A stretch of DNA of 64,000 bases from Caulobacter sp. 602-1 (lineage in GTDB: Bacteria; Pseudomonadota; Alphaproteobacteria; Caulobacterales; Caulobacteraceae), in contig NZ_RRYI01000002.1 of the NCBI RefSeq assembly GCF_003931565.1, positions 372,001 through 436,000 on the forward strand. The letters are read 5' to 3'. Of this stretch, positions 40,339 to 49,587 are shown piece by piece. Made by a program: the position numbers and the translations under genes. The stretch's first letter is position 1. The number at the start of each line of letters is the position of its first letter. The notes under the pieces are model-generated. The model made no database searches and had not been told where the DNA came from. It saw only the letters and a program-made list of their open reading frames with translations.

Positions 40339-42690
40339 ATGAAGACGTCCATCTGGCTGGCTTCGAGCGCGCTGTGTCTGGTCATGGCCGCGCCCGCCAT
40401 GGCTCAGCAACAGACCGCGCCCGAGACCGTCGACGAGGTGGTGGTCACCGCCGAACGCTTCGGCTCGGGCCTGGCCCGCGCCACGTTCACGATCGGCGCC
40501 GAGGACATCCAGGAGCGCCCGCTCGGCGCCGAGATCACCCAGGCCCTGGTCAAGGTTCCGGGCGTGCAGGTCTCGACCGGCGACAGCCGGGGCGGCAGCT
40601 TCTCGTTCGAGATCTATATGCGCGGCCTGTCCGACGAGCAGGTCGGCCTGACCCTGGATGGCGTTCCCACGGGCGACAGCCGTTTCAACGGCGGCTCGCC
40701 CCCGCAGCGCTTCATCGAGAGCAGCAACATCGGCCGGATCACCGTTTCGCAGAGCGCCGGCGATATCGGCGCGCCGTCGCGCTTCGCCCTGGGGGGCTTC
40801 ATCGACTTCGTCACCGACGCCCCGCGCAAGGACTTCGGCGCGACGGTCGAGGCCGGTGTCGGCTCGTTCGACTTCCGCCGCATCTATGGCCGCATCGACA
40901 GCGGCGAGGTCGCGCCGGGTCTGTCGGGCTACTTCACTTACTCTCACCAGGAGAACGACGTCTGGGCCGGCCGCGCCAGCCGGGGTTCGGAGCGCGATCA
41001 CTACGAACTGAAGGTCGTGAAGGACTTTGACAATGGCTCCTTCGTGAAGGGTCGCGTCTCGTACAACGACCAGACCGACAACGACTTCAACATCGTCACC
41101 AAGGGCGAGTTCAAGGCCGCGCCGCGCAGCGACCGGGCGCTGGACGCCATCACCGGCATACCGGCCAAGGACATCGACTTCGGCGGCGCCCTGGGCGGCT
41201 GGCGCAAGGACTGGCTGGCCTACGCCAACAGCCACGTCGTGCTGAGCGACGCGATCAGCCTGGACGTCAATCCGTACTACCAGAACCTCAAGGGCGAATC
41301 CTTCCGCTACCAGGACCGGCAGCGCGTCCTGACGGGCGGCGATCCGCGCGCGGTGACGGGCTACAACGCCAATGGCGGGGCTGTGCGGCCGACCCTGACC
41401 ACGATCCGCAACAGCAACCTCGTCGGCGGTCCGGCCGACATGAGGGTGACCCCCCGTGATCGCGATCGCTACGGCGTGACCGGCGAGCTGAAGGCCAGGC
41501 TCGGCGCTCACGCCCTGCGCTTCGGCGGCTGGTGGGAAGGCGGCGACTCCACGGAGAAGCGCAACTTCTACCCAATCATCAACTCGGCCCAGAGCATCGC
41601 CTATGACCGCGGCAAGCTGAACTATGTCGAGTACGAGCGCAGCGCCTCGGTCGAGACCACCATGTTCTACGCCCAGGACGAGTTTCGGGCGTTCGACGAC
41701 AAGCTGAAGGTCGACCTCGGCGTCACCTGGTACAATGTGAAGTACGACGCCAAGTCGCCGCTGGAATACAAGGCCAACGTCAAGTTCTCGCAGCACTCGG
41801 ACCTCAATCCGAAGCTCGGCGCGACCTACCAGTTGGCCGACGCTTGGGAGCTGTTCGGCGGCTACGCCAAGAACTTCGCCGGCATACCGGAAGACGCCTT
41901 CCTGGGCTCGACGGCGGTGATCAATCCCAAGGACTTGAGCCCGGTCTCGACTGAGAATGTCGACCTGGGCCTGCGCTATGTGAAGCCGAACATGGCCTTT
42001 TCGATCCAGGCCTATGACGTCGATCTGAAGAACAATGTCGGCATCGTGCCGCGCGATCCGACCGCGACCCTGGACCCGCAGGAGGTCGTGCGCGGCAATG
42101 TCGCGACCAAGGCGGTCAACATCGCCGGGATCAAGACCAAGGGCGTCGAGCTGACCGGCTATTACGACTTCGGCGTCGTTGACCTCTATGGCTCGTATTC
42201 GCACCAGGACGCCAAGCACGACAACCCGGCCGTCGGCAGCGCCGCCCGCGCCGCCCTGGCCGCCGTCGCGGTGATCGGCGGGGCCGGGGTGCGCGACATT
42301 CCCAAGGACAGCGTCTACGGCCAGGTCGGCTGGAAGCCGCTGGCCGGGCTGAAGATCGACGCCAATGTCCGCTATGTCGGCAAGCGGGTCGGCGGCCACA
42401 TCGTCGCCCCGACCACCTTCCAGGAACTGGGTGTCGAGATGCTCGACGCCTACACCCTGGTCGGGCTGACTGCGACCTATGACCTGAAGCGTCAAGGCGT
42501 TCCCGACCTGCGCTTCCAGTTCAACGTCGATAACCTGTTCGACGAGGACTACATCGGCGCGGTCAGCGGCTCGACGGCCACCCAGCCGGAGTTCGGCTAC
42601 AGCGCCGCGAACCCGAACGGCCGCACCTTGGACCGCTACTTCGTCGGCGCGCCGCGCACCTACACCTTCTCGGTGAAGGCGCGGTTCTAG
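40339..42690 (+). CDS. TonB-dependent receptor of the nucleoside locus
   Basis: The 783-residue receptor has a signal peptide (AAPAMAQ, cleavage about residue 21), a TonB box (VDEVVVTAERF), a plug with YMRGLSDEQVGLTLDGVPTG, and a barrel ending FSVKARF. Its position under the same palindrome as the nucleoside transporter, hydrolase and kinase predicts that it imports nucleosides, or perhaps nucleotides or oligonucleotides, across the outer membrane. TonB-dependent nucleoside import is little described, so the assignment rests on context. The ATG at 40339 follows AAGGGGGC. A GC-rich hairpin follows the stop. Confidence 0.88.
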   Translation: MKTSIWLASSALCLVMAAPAMAQQQTAPETVDEVVVTAERFGSGLARATFTIGAEDIQERPLGAEITQALVKVPGVQVSTGDSRGGSFSFEIYMRGLSDEQVGLTLDGVPTGDSRFNGGSPPQRFIESSNIGRITVSQSAGDIGAPSRFALGGFIDFVTDAPRKDFGATVEAGVGSFDFRRIYGRIDSGEVAPGLSGYFTYSHQENDVWAGRASRGSERDHYELKVVKDFDNGSFVKGRVSYNDQTDNDFNIVTKGEFKAAPRSDRALDAITGIPAKDIDFGGALGGWRKDWLAYANSHVVLSDAISLDVNPYYQNLKGESFRYQDRQRVLTGGDPRAVTGYNANGGAVRPTLTTIRNSNLVGGPADMRVTPRDRDRYGVTGELKARLGAHALRFGGWWEGGDSTEKRNFYPIINSAQSIAYDRGKLNYVEYERSASVETTMFYAQDEFRAFDDKLKVDLGVTWYNVKYDAKSPLEYKANVKFSQHSDLNPKLGATYQLADAWELFGGYAKNFAGIPEDAFLGSTAVINPKDLSPVSTENVDLGLRYVKPNMAFSIQAYDVDLKNNVGIVPRDPTATLDPQEVVRGNVATKAVNIAGIKTKGVELTGYYDFGVVDLYGSYSHQDAKHDNPAVGSAARAALAAVAVIGGAGVRDIPKDSVYGQVGWKPLAGLKIDANVRYVGKRVGGHIVAPTTFQELGVEMLDAYTLVGLTATYDLKRQGVPDLRFQFNVDNLFDEDYIGAVSGSTATQPEFGYSAANPNGRTLDRYFVGAPRTYTFSVKARF

Positions 42691-42736
42691 GGTCAGGTTC
42701 GGGAGCGTCTTCTCCCCTTGTTAGGCGCTTCCGGAA

Positions 42737-42760
42737 GGGGCGGGTCGTCAGATCCGCCCC
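42737..42760 (+). terminator. Hairpin after the nucleoside-locus TBDR
   Basis: A 7-bp stem GGGGCGG with CCGCCCC and a 10-base loop, without a T run. A weak terminator or an mRNA-stabilising hairpin. Confidence 0.4.
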
Positions 42761-42790
42761 GATCCTTGACCCATTTCTTGACGCTGCCCA

Positions 42791-42802
42791 TGAAAGGTTT
42801 CA
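42791..42802. promoter_or_regulatory. TGAAAGGTTTCA operator upstream of the LacI regulator gene
   Basis: One-base variant of TGAAACGTTTCA, 32 bases before the LacI start. This points to autoregulation by the encoded protein. Confidence 0.7.
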
Positions 42803-42833
42803 CGTCCTGGCTATCTCCCGACGGAATCCCCGA

Positions 42834-43835
42834 ATGGCCAAGAGCGAAGACCTACCGCGCCGCGCCACCTTGAAAGAGGTCGCCAAGGCCGCCGGCGTGT
42901 CGCTGGCCAGCGCTTCCTACGCGATCAACGGCGCGGGCTCGGTGGGCGAGGCCACGCGCGAGCACATCCTGAAGGTGGCCGCCGAGCTGGGCTATCGGCC
43001 CAACCAGAGCGCCAAGGCCATGAAGACCGGCAAGACCGGCGCGATCGGCCTGATCCTGCCGGACCTGACCAACCCGTTCTTCCCAAGCTTGGCCCAGGTG
43101 GTGATCCAGGCCGCGCGCGCTCACGGCTACAGCGTCTTCCTGACCGACACCGAGGGCTCGGCCGAGGCCGAGGAGCGGGCCGTGAATCTGATGATCGACC
43201 ACGGGGTCGACGGGGTGATCTGGTTTCCGATCGCCGACGACGGTCCGGTCGGCAAGCTGATCGAGGGCGTGCCCACCGTGGTGCTGGACCGCAACCTGCC
43301 GGGCTATGACGTCATCCAGGCCGACTATGCCGACGGCGGGCGCCTCGCGGCCGAGCATCTGCTGGCGGCGGGGCATGTGAACATCGGGGTGATCTCCGGT
43401 CCCCACGCCGCCTCCAGCGCCCGCCAGCGGGCCGAGGCGGCGATCAGCGCGGTGCGCGAGCGCGGTAATCTGGTCTGGCACGTCCACAACGCCTATTCGC
43501 TGGACCTGGAGCCCGAGGTGACGAAGGCGCTGGAGAGCCGCACGGCCACGGCGGTGATCACGGGGGCCGACCTGATCGCCATCGGGGCCATGCGCCACAT
43601 CCGGAGCATGGGCCTTGTCGTGCCGGACGACGTCTCGGTCGTGGGCTTCGACGACATCCCCTGGGCTCAGTTGCACACGCCGGCCCTGACCACGATCGAC
43701 ATGCCGGTCGAGGACATGGCCGCCGCCGCCGTCGAGGCCCTGATCCGCCGGATGAGCGCCCGGGGCGAGCCGCGCCGGCGGGTGGTGTTCAATGTCGAGC
43801 TGATCTCGCGCGACAGCGTGCGCTTCCTGGCGTGA
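42834..43835 (+). CDS. LacI-family regulator of the nucleoside locus
   Basis: The 333-residue LacI protein has a helix-turn-helix LKEVAKAAGVSLASASYAIN, hinge LGYRPNQSAKAMKTGKTGAI and a sugar-binding effector domain (GVDGVIWFPIADDGPVGKLI and so on). Four TGAAACGTTTCA-type palindromes, including one in front of its own gene, are the predicted operators. It probably represses nucleoside uptake and breakdown until ribose or a nucleoside is present. The ATG at 42834 was chosen. Its last four bases overlap the GTG start of the esterase-like gene (GTGA), so the two are translationally coupled. Confidence 0.87.
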   Translation: MAKSEDLPRRATLKEVAKAAGVSLASASYAINGAGSVGEATREHILKVAAELGYRPNQSAKAMKTGKTGAIGLILPDLTNPFFPSLAQVVIQAARAHGYSVFLTDTEGSAEAEERAVNLMIDHGVDGVIWFPIADDGPVGKLIEGVPTVVLDRNLPGYDVIQADYADGGRLAAEHLLAAGHVNIGVISGPHAASSARQRAEAAISAVRERGNLVWHVHNAYSLDLEPEVTKALESRTATAVITGADLIAIGAMRHIRSMGLVVPDDVSVVGFDDIPWAQLHTPALTTIDMPVEDMAAAAVEALIRRMSARGEPRRRVVFNVELISRDSVRFLA

Positions 43836-44854
43836 GCGCGCTGCTCGGCCTCGCCCTGGCGCTGAAGCTGCTGGCGAGCTTTGAAGTCCCTCAGGGCCTG
43901 GCCGTCGACGGCGCGCCGTTCGGCGGAATCTCCGGCCTCGACTATGACCGGCGCACCGGCGAGTGGCTGATGATCTCCGACGATCGCTCGGACAAGGCCC
44001 CGGCGAGGGTCTTCGTCGGACGGCTGGACGCCAGGGGGCTGACCGTCACGCGCCAGGTTCCGCTGCGCCGCGAGGACGGCTCGACCTTCCCATCGACCGT
44101 CAGCCCGGCCGGCGAACGCGTCGACGCCGAGACGCTGCGGATCGATCCGCGGGGCGGTGATTTGCTCTGGACGACCGAGGGGGACGCCGCCCGCGGTTTT
44201 GATCCAGCCTTGCGCTGGGTGGATCGGCAGGGCGCCGCTAAGGGGGCGGTCCCGACGCCATTTCGCTTCAGCCACGGCGCGCGGCCGAACCTGACCTTCG
44301 AGGGGTTGAGCTTTTCGCCCGAGGGTCGGTGGCTTTGGCTGTCGATGGAGGCGCCCCTAGCCCAGGACGGTCCGGTCAGCAGCGTCGCGGAGGGCGGGCT
44401 GACGCGCATCACCCGTCTGGACCGCCAGGGCAAGGTCGCCGCCCAGTACGCCTACCGTCTCGACCCGATCCAGGCCGCCCCCGTCCGGCGTGGCGACAAC
44501 GGGATCAGCGAGATTCTGGCCCTTGACGATCACCGCCTGCTGGTGCTGGAGCGCTCCGGCGTCGAGGGCGCGGCCGGGCGCTTCGCCTATCACTGCCGGC
44601 TCTACGTCGTGGACGTGCGTGGGGCCCCGGACGTGGCCGGTCGCGAGCGGCTGGACGATTCCGTCCGCCCGCTGAGGAAGAAGCTGCTAGTCAATTTCGA
44701 TCGCCTCGCGAACGTTCCGACCAGTAATCTCGAGGCCATGGCCTTCGGACCCTCGCGCGACGGCCGCCGGACCCTAGTGCTGATGTCCGACGACAATTTC
44801 GATCCCGCCGCGCCAACCCATGTCCTGATGTTCAGTCTGGGCGTCGCGCGCTGA
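43832..44854 (+). CDS. Esterase-like activity of phytase family protein
   Basis: The 340-residue protein resembles the phytase-like esterase family. It has FGGISGLDYDRRTGEWLMIS at the start of the propeller, VDAETLRIDP, TFEGLSFSPEGRWLW, DNGISEILALDDHRLLVLER, and SNLEAMAFGP at the end. The N-terminus (MSALLGLALALKLLASFEVP) is a weak signal peptide or anchor, so a periplasmic location is plausible. Family members may act on phosphate esters or lactones. Coupling to the nucleoside-locus LacI suggests a role with phosphorylated or esterified nucleosides, but this is inference. Confidence 0.72.
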   Translation: MSALLGLALALKLLASFEVPQGLAVDGAPFGGISGLDYDRRTGEWLMISDDRSDKAPARVFVGRLDARGLTVTRQVPLRREDGSTFPSTVSPAGERVDAETLRIDPRGGDLLWTTEGDAARGFDPALRWVDRQGAAKGAVPTPFRFSHGARPNLTFEGLSFSPEGRWLWLSMEAPLAQDGPVSSVAEGGLTRITRLDRQGKVAAQYAYRLDPIQAAPVRRGDNGISEILALDDHRLLVLERSGVEGAAGRFAYHCRLYVVDVRGAPDVAGRERLDDSVRPLRKKLLVNFDRLANVPTSNLEAMAFGPSRDGRRTLVLMSDDNFDPAAPTHVLMFSLGVAR

Positions 44855-44894
44855 ACGGACTAACGCCCTCGGCTTGGCGGGGCGCCGCTGTTTT

Positions 44895-47800
44895 CTACTG
44901 GTTTCCCGGAAATCTCGCACGGATCCTGGCCAGAAACCCGGCCAGCCTTCCGTGCTGGCCATAGGCCTGTCGCGACGGGACGGTGAGCTCGATCCGCGCG
45001 CCGCCGTCGTTCTCGACCTTCAGCGCGCCGTTCAGGCGCCGGGCGCGCTCGCGCATGCCGACGACGCCGTAGTGGCCGGCCTGCTGGGCGCGGTCCAGCC
45101 GGCCGGCCGGGATGCCGACGCCATCATCCCGCACCACCATGCGGAAGGCGGACGGCTCGAAGGCGAGCTCCACGGTGACCAGGCCGCCGCCCGAGTGGCG
45201 CATCGCGTTGCGGATGGCCTCGGAGCCGATCTGGGTGACCTCGTCCAGCACCGAGGGCGTCAGCTGGCGGGTCTCGCCCAGCGTGGTCACCCGCAGCTCC
45301 GGCTTGGCCATCGCGCCGGCGAAGTCGGCGGCGACGCCGAGGCGTTGGGCCAGGTCCTCGCTCGAGCGCGCAGTGCGCAGATCCATGATCCGCTCGCGGC
45401 TCTCGACCACCACCTGCTCGGCGCGGTCGATGGCTTCGGCGACCTGGCCGCGCGAGGCGTCGTCGGGCAGGGTTTTGGTCAGGCTGTGGAACTTCAGGAC
45501 CAGGGCCTGGACGTTCTGCAGCAGGGTGTCGTGCAACTCGCGGGCGATGCGCTCGCGTTCGGCCATCCGGTCCTCGTACTGCTGGGCCACGCGGCGGGCG
45601 GTGAGGCGATGGCGCAGGTAGAAGGCCCCGCCCCCTAACAGGGCCAGGCCCAGGATCAGGAGGCCCAGGAAGGTCCTGGACTGGACGAAGGTCGGCGGAA
45701 TGACGAACGCCAGTGTCGCGCCGGTGCGGTTCCAGACCCCGTCGTTATTGGCCGCGATGACCGAGAACCGATACTGGCCGGGAGGCAGGCGCGTGTAGAA
45801 GGCCTGATGTCGCGCGCCCGGATCGACCCAGTCGGCGTCGACGCCCCACAGGCGATAGCGCACCCGCACCCGGTCGGGCGCCACCAGGCTGGGGGCGGCG
45901 AAATCGATCCGCAGGTCGCGGATGTCGCTCATCAGCCGCATGTCCTGCCGGACGGGGAGCGGCATGGTATTGGCCGTGACGCCGGTGATGGTCACCGTCG
46001 GCGGTACGGGGTTGTGCGACAGGTCGGCCGGGTCCAGCCAGGCCACCGCGCGGTTGGTCAGCAGCCAGACGCGGTGGGCGCCGTCCGCCGCCACCGTGCC
46101 GTGGCAACAGTGTTGCTGCGGCGCGCCGGGCAGACCGTCGCGATAGTCGAAGCGCTTCTGCTCAAGCGGCGCGTCGGCGTCGGCGAATGCTCTGTCCAGC
46201 GACTCGGCGGAGATCCGCGAGACGCCGCGGATCGTTCCCAGCCAGACGCCGCCCAGGCCGTCCGAGGCCAAGCCCGAGACGAGACTGAGCGCCGGGTGGC
46301 GGTCGACGGTCAGGGACACGAAGCGATCGCCCGTCAGTCGCGCGATCCCGCGCTCGCCGCCGGCCAGGACCACGCCCTGACGGTCGATGGCGAGCGTCTT
46401 CAGTTCGCCGATCACCAGGCCGTCCTGGTCCGTGAACCGTCGCGCGCCGCCGCCGCGGATCGCATAGAGGTCGAAGCCGGGTTCGGCCGCCCAGATCTTT
46501 CCGTCGGGGCTGGCCACCAGGATTCGCGGATGGAAGTCCTTGGGCAGATGGGCGGTGACCGGCCGCCAGGTTTGGCCATCCTGGCGGAAGAGGCCTGCGC
46601 CGCCGATCGAGATCCAGAGACCGCCCCGAGCGTCCTGCGCGCAGGCCAGGACGACGCGATGCTGGGCCGCGGCGGGCAGGGGGACCGGGACGACGCGCGG
46701 GCCGTCGACCCGCGAGAGACCTTTGTCGGCGGCCATCCAGACCTCGCCGTCCTTGCCGGCGCAAAGCTCGTTGGAACGACCGAGGCCACGATGCAGCGCC
46801 TGGGCCCGACCGGCGTCGTCGACCCGGTACAGCGTGTCCGCGTCGGTCAGATAGAGCGCGCCGCTCGGCGTCACCGCAGCGCGGTAGCCCTCGCGCGTGC
46901 TGGACGGGATCGAGCGCTCGATGACAATGTCGGCGGCGCTGAAACGGTCCAGACCCAGCAGGCTGCCAACCCAGATATTGCGCTCGCGATCCTGGAACAG
47001 GGCGGCGGTCAGGTCGGCGGTCAGGCCTTGGGCGGCGCCGAAGGTCTGGTCGACATCGGCTTTCGAGAGAACGCGCCCGGTCGGGACGCGTTCAGGATGG
47101 AGGATGCGATAGACGCCCTTGCCATCCTCCAACGCGCCCCAAAGAGCGCCCGTACTGTCGAGAATCACTCGTCGCGAGACCAGCCGGTTCGGTCTGGCGG
47201 GGGGCGTTCGCGTCGGCGCGACGCGGTCGAACAGGCGCGCAGGATCCAGCGCCCGCAGTCCCAGGGCCTGGTCTGCGAACCACAGGCGCCCGTCGGGCGC
47301 CTCTGTCAGGGCCCAGGACCCCTCGACGGGTTCGTTGGTCTCGCGGACCGCCAGAGAGGCGGGATCGATGCGCAGCAGGGCGTATTGCGTCGCGACCCAG
47401 ACGCCGCCGTCGCGGGCGACCAGCATATTGAAGGCGCGTCCATAAGCCGGATCCCACGGGATCGGCGTCCAGCGACCGTCGCGGAACACGGTCACCCCGC
47501 CGAACGCGGCGATCCAGATCGCGCCGTCGCGGCCTTCGACGACCTGCTTCACCGTCCCGGCCGGAGGGCCCTTGGCGTAGTTGGTGATCCTGCCGTCGCG
47601 GATGACCGAGACGCCGCCGGCGTGATAGCCGACCCATACCTCGCCCGCGCGGGTGACCAGCATCGCCGTCACGATCTCGCTGGGCAGGGTGCGGACGCCG
47701 TCCGACCGGAACTGGCTAAAGCGCACGCCGTCGAAGCGGTAAAGGCCCGCCCCGGTTCCCAGCCACAGGTCGCCCTGCGGCGCCTGGCCGATCACCCAGA

Positions 47801-47948
47801 TGTTCGGCGGCGCGCCGGTCTCCTGTCGCCAGGCTGTGTGCAGAAGTCGCGGGAGCTGTTGTTGGGGCTCGTCGGCGCGCGTCAAGGATCCACAAATCAA
47901 GGCGAGGGCCAGGGGCAGAGCGCGTAGGAAAACCCGTCCCCAGGGCAT
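44895..47948 (-). CDS. Sensor histidine kinase with periplasmic propellers and Y_Y_Y domain
   Basis: The 1017-residue kinase has a signal segment (residues 7-25), about 680 residues of two-component-regulator propeller repeats (WLGTGAGLYRFDGVRFSQF, IWVGSLLGLDRF and others), a Y_Y_Y-type Ig domain (VRYRLWGVDADWVDPG), one transmembrane helix (about 755-778), a HisKA_3 phosphoacceptor (REELHDTLLQ-type: IARELHDTLLQNVQALVLKF, His about 803) and an ATPase domain (EAIRNAMRHSGG, DDGVGI, GVVGMRERAR). It senses a periplasmic signal, often a polysaccharide or aromatic compound. It is divergent from a NarL-type response regulator, its obvious partner. Confidence 0.92.
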   Translation of the reverse strand: MPWGRVFLRALPLALALICGSLTRADEPQQQLPRLLHTAWRQETGAPPNIWVIGQAPQGDLWLGTGAGLYRFDGVRFSQFRSDGVRTLPSEIVTAMLVTRAGEVWVGYHAGGVSVIRDGRITNYAKGPPAGTVKQVVEGRDGAIWIAAFGGVTVFRDGRWTPIPWDPAYGRAFNMLVARDGGVWVATQYALLRIDPASLAVRETNEPVEGSWALTEAPDGRLWFADQALGLRALDPARLFDRVAPTRTPPARPNRLVSRRVILDSTGALWGALEDGKGVYRILHPERVPTGRVLSKADVDQTFGAAQGLTADLTAALFQDRERNIWVGSLLGLDRFSAADIVIERSIPSSTREGYRAAVTPSGALYLTDADTLYRVDDAGRAQALHRGLGRSNELCAGKDGEVWMAADKGLSRVDGPRVVPVPLPAAAQHRVVLACAQDARGGLWISIGGAGLFRQDGQTWRPVTAHLPKDFHPRILVASPDGKIWAAEPGFDLYAIRGGGARRFTDQDGLVIGELKTLAIDRQGVVLAGGERGIARLTGDRFVSLTVDRHPALSLVSGLASDGLGGVWLGTIRGVSRISAESLDRAFADADAPLEQKRFDYRDGLPGAPQQHCCHGTVAADGAHRVWLLTNRAVAWLDPADLSHNPVPPTVTITGVTANTMPLPVRQDMRLMSDIRDLRIDFAAPSLVAPDRVRVRYRLWGVDADWVDPGARHQAFYTRLPPGQYRFSVIAANNDGVWNRTGATLAFVIPPTFVQSRTFLGLLILGLALLGGGAFYLRHRLTARRVAQQYEDRMAERERIARELHDTLLQNVQALVLKFHSLTKTLPDDASRGQVAEAIDRAEQVVVESRERIMDLRTARSSEDLAQRLGVAADFAGAMAKPELRVTTLGETRQLTPSVLDEVTQIGSEAIRNAMRHSGGGLVTVELAFEPSAFRMVVRDDGVGIPAGRLDRAQQAGHYGVVGMRERARRLNGALKVENDGGARIELTVPSRQAYGQHGRLAGFLARIRARFPGNQ

Positions 47949-48252
47949 CGCCGATCGCTTTCAGTCCAGACGTGAGCCCTCGCCAAGTCCGGCGCGCGGG
48001 CGCATTTTTAGCTTCGTCGCGACAGAGCGTCGAGCGCTGAGGTCGCCGGTTACCTTCACGCCTGGGGATGGGCTCTCTGATCGCACGGATGTCGTGTGGG
48101 CAAGCGTTGTCGGCGGTCTCGCAGGGCGTACTGGCCATGACGTCCGAAACCATCGCCAAACCCATTTTGGTTGTGGCCATGTTTCGCCTAAAGTGTCCTG
48201 ACCTGTCCGCGTATTGCTGAGGCCAAATCCCGCTTTTGGATCCGATGACGCC
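47949..48252. promoter_or_regulatory. Divergent intergenic region between kinase and response regulator
   Basis: About 300 bases without a convincing gene. I see no clear palindrome apart from a loose CCAAAC/TTGG pair near 48157. It must contain promoters for both genes. Confidence 0.4.
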
Positions 48253-48885
48253 ATGACGCCCGAGGGCCGGAAGACACGCGTGCTCGTCGTCGATGATCAT
48301 CCCCTGATGCGGGAGGGCATCGCCAACGCGTTGCAGGCCGAACCCGACTTCGAACTGGCCGGCGAGGCGTCGGATGGCGCGGAAGCCATCGAGATGTCGC
48401 GGACTCTCAGGCCCGACGTCATCCTTATCGACCTGCAGATGCCGCGCCTGGGTGGTCTGGACGCGATCCCGGTGATCCTGAAGGAAGCGCCCGACTCCCG
48501 GATCGCGGTGCTGACCACCTATGGCGGCGACGCCTATGCCGAGCGCGCCCTGCGCCTGGGGGCCTTGGGCTTCTTGCTGAAAAGCTCGCTGCACCGCGAA
48601 CTGGTCGACGCGATCCGCACGGTCGGCGCGGGCCGCCGCTACGTCTCGCCGACGGTCGCCGAGCAGATCCTGTCGCACATGAACGAGGACAGGCTCAGCG
48701 ACCGCGAATTGGCGGTGCTGCGCCTGATCTCACGCGGCGAGCCGAACAAGGGCGTGGCCCGGCGGCTGTCGATCTCGGATCAGACGGTGAAGGTCCATGT
48801 GAAGAGCATCTTTGGCAAGCTGGGCGTCTGCGATCGCACCCACGCCGTCACGGTCGCGGTGCGGCGCGGGTTGATCGACATCTAG
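48253..48885 (+). CDS. NarL/LuxR-type response regulator
   Basis: The 210-residue protein has a receiver domain (VLVVDDHPLMREGI, phosphoacceptor Asp60 in ILIDLQMPRLGG, conserved Lys in LLKSS near residue 108) and a LuxR-type helix-turn-helix (LSDRELAVLRLISRGEPNKG then QTVKVHVKSIFGKLGV). The ATG at 48253 was chosen over one 39 bases upstream. It is divergent from the HisKA_3 kinase, the standard pairing for NarL-type regulators. The stop overlaps the convergent AraC stop by four bases. Confidence 0.9.
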   Translation: MTPEGRKTRVLVVDDHPLMREGIANALQAEPDFELAGEASDGAEAIEMSRTLRPDVILIDLQMPRLGGLDAIPVILKEAPDSRIAVLTTYGGDAYAERALRLGALGFLLKSSLHRELVDAIRTVGAGRRYVSPTVAEQILSHMNEDRLSDRELAVLRLISRGEPNKGVARRLSISDQTVKVHVKSIFGKLGVCDRTHAVTVAVRRGLIDI

Positions 48886-49421
48886 GCGACCCCAGTCGTC
48901 CAGGCGTCGCAGCGGGCGGCGCGGCGCCAGGCGTTCGGCGGCGAGCCGACCGCGCGCTTGAACAGGCGCGTCAGGTGCGACTGGTCGGCCAGGCCGCAGT
49001 CCAGAGCGATCTCGGCGATGGAGGCGTCCGAGGTCAGCAGCATCTGCTTGGCCAGGGTGATGCGCTGCTGGATCACGTAGTGCGAGAAGGTCACGCCGAA
49101 CGTCGCCTTGAACGCGCGCGAGAAGTAGTTCGGGCTCAGCGACACCAGGGCGGCGACCGCGTCGATACGGATCGGGCGCGACAGGTTATGCTCGACGAAG
49201 CTCTCGATCCGCCGGGCCTGCCAGGCGGCCAGGGCCCCCTGAGCCAGCGGCGCGGGATGGGTGGAGCGGTCCGCCAGGGTGAAGGCCTGCTCGACCAGCC
49301 GGCGCGACGCGATGCGGTCGCCCTCGAACAGGCGCAGGGCCTTGTCCAGCAATTCGGAGATCATGCCTGTATCGCCGACGGCGAACGGTTCTGTCTCGAT
49401 GGTTCCGACGGCGTTGAGCAT
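48882..49421 (-). CDS. AraC-family transcriptional regulator
   Basis: The 179-residue protein has a C-terminal AraC/XylS double helix-turn-helix: RPIRIDAVAALVSLSPNYFS, then the second helix in IAEIALDCGLADQSHLTRLF. There is only a short N-terminal part of about 75 residues, without a classic AraC cupin. The ATG at 49421 follows GAGGGACGCT. It lies downstream of the AlgE-like porin gene with a 166-base gap that contains a TACCCCA-AA-TGGGGTA palindrome, so it may have its own promoter or be the last gene of the operon. It may be regulated by the nearby NarL-type system. Confidence 0.85.
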   Translation of the reverse strand: MLNAVGTIETEPFAVGDTGMISELLDKALRLFEGDRIASRRLVEQAFTLADRSTHPAPLAQGALAAWQARRIESFVEHNLSRPIRIDAVAALVSLSPNYFSRAFKATFGVTFSHYVIQQRITLAKQMLLTSDASIAEIALDCGLADQSHLTRLFKRAVGSPPNAWRRAARCDAWTTGVA

Positions 49422-49525
49422 AGCGTCCCTCAGGGTTTGGCCACGACGCGCGCCTGCGTCTCGTCCGTGAGAGACCATGGTCGATGGACGCGTTCGGCGT
49501 CAGCCGCCAACGGGTGACATTTCAC

Positions 49526-49541
49526 TACCCCAAATGGGGTA
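49526..49541. promoter_or_regulatory. TACCCCAAATGGGGTA palindrome upstream of araC-type gene
   Basis: Perfect 7-bp arms with an AA centre, between the AlgE-like gene end and the AraC start (105 bases upstream of its ATG). Likely operator for a dimeric regulator, perhaps the nearby NarL-type protein or AraC itself. Confidence 0.6.
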
Positions 49542-49587
49542 TCGGCCGGTCGCGCGCTGTCGCGGAAATGAGCCTCCGAGAGGAGCC

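Noticed and set aside
48151-48175. CCAAACCC...TTGG pair as a copy of the TACCCCA palindrome
   Set aside because: The arms differ too much from TACCCCA/TGGGGTA to be the same site.
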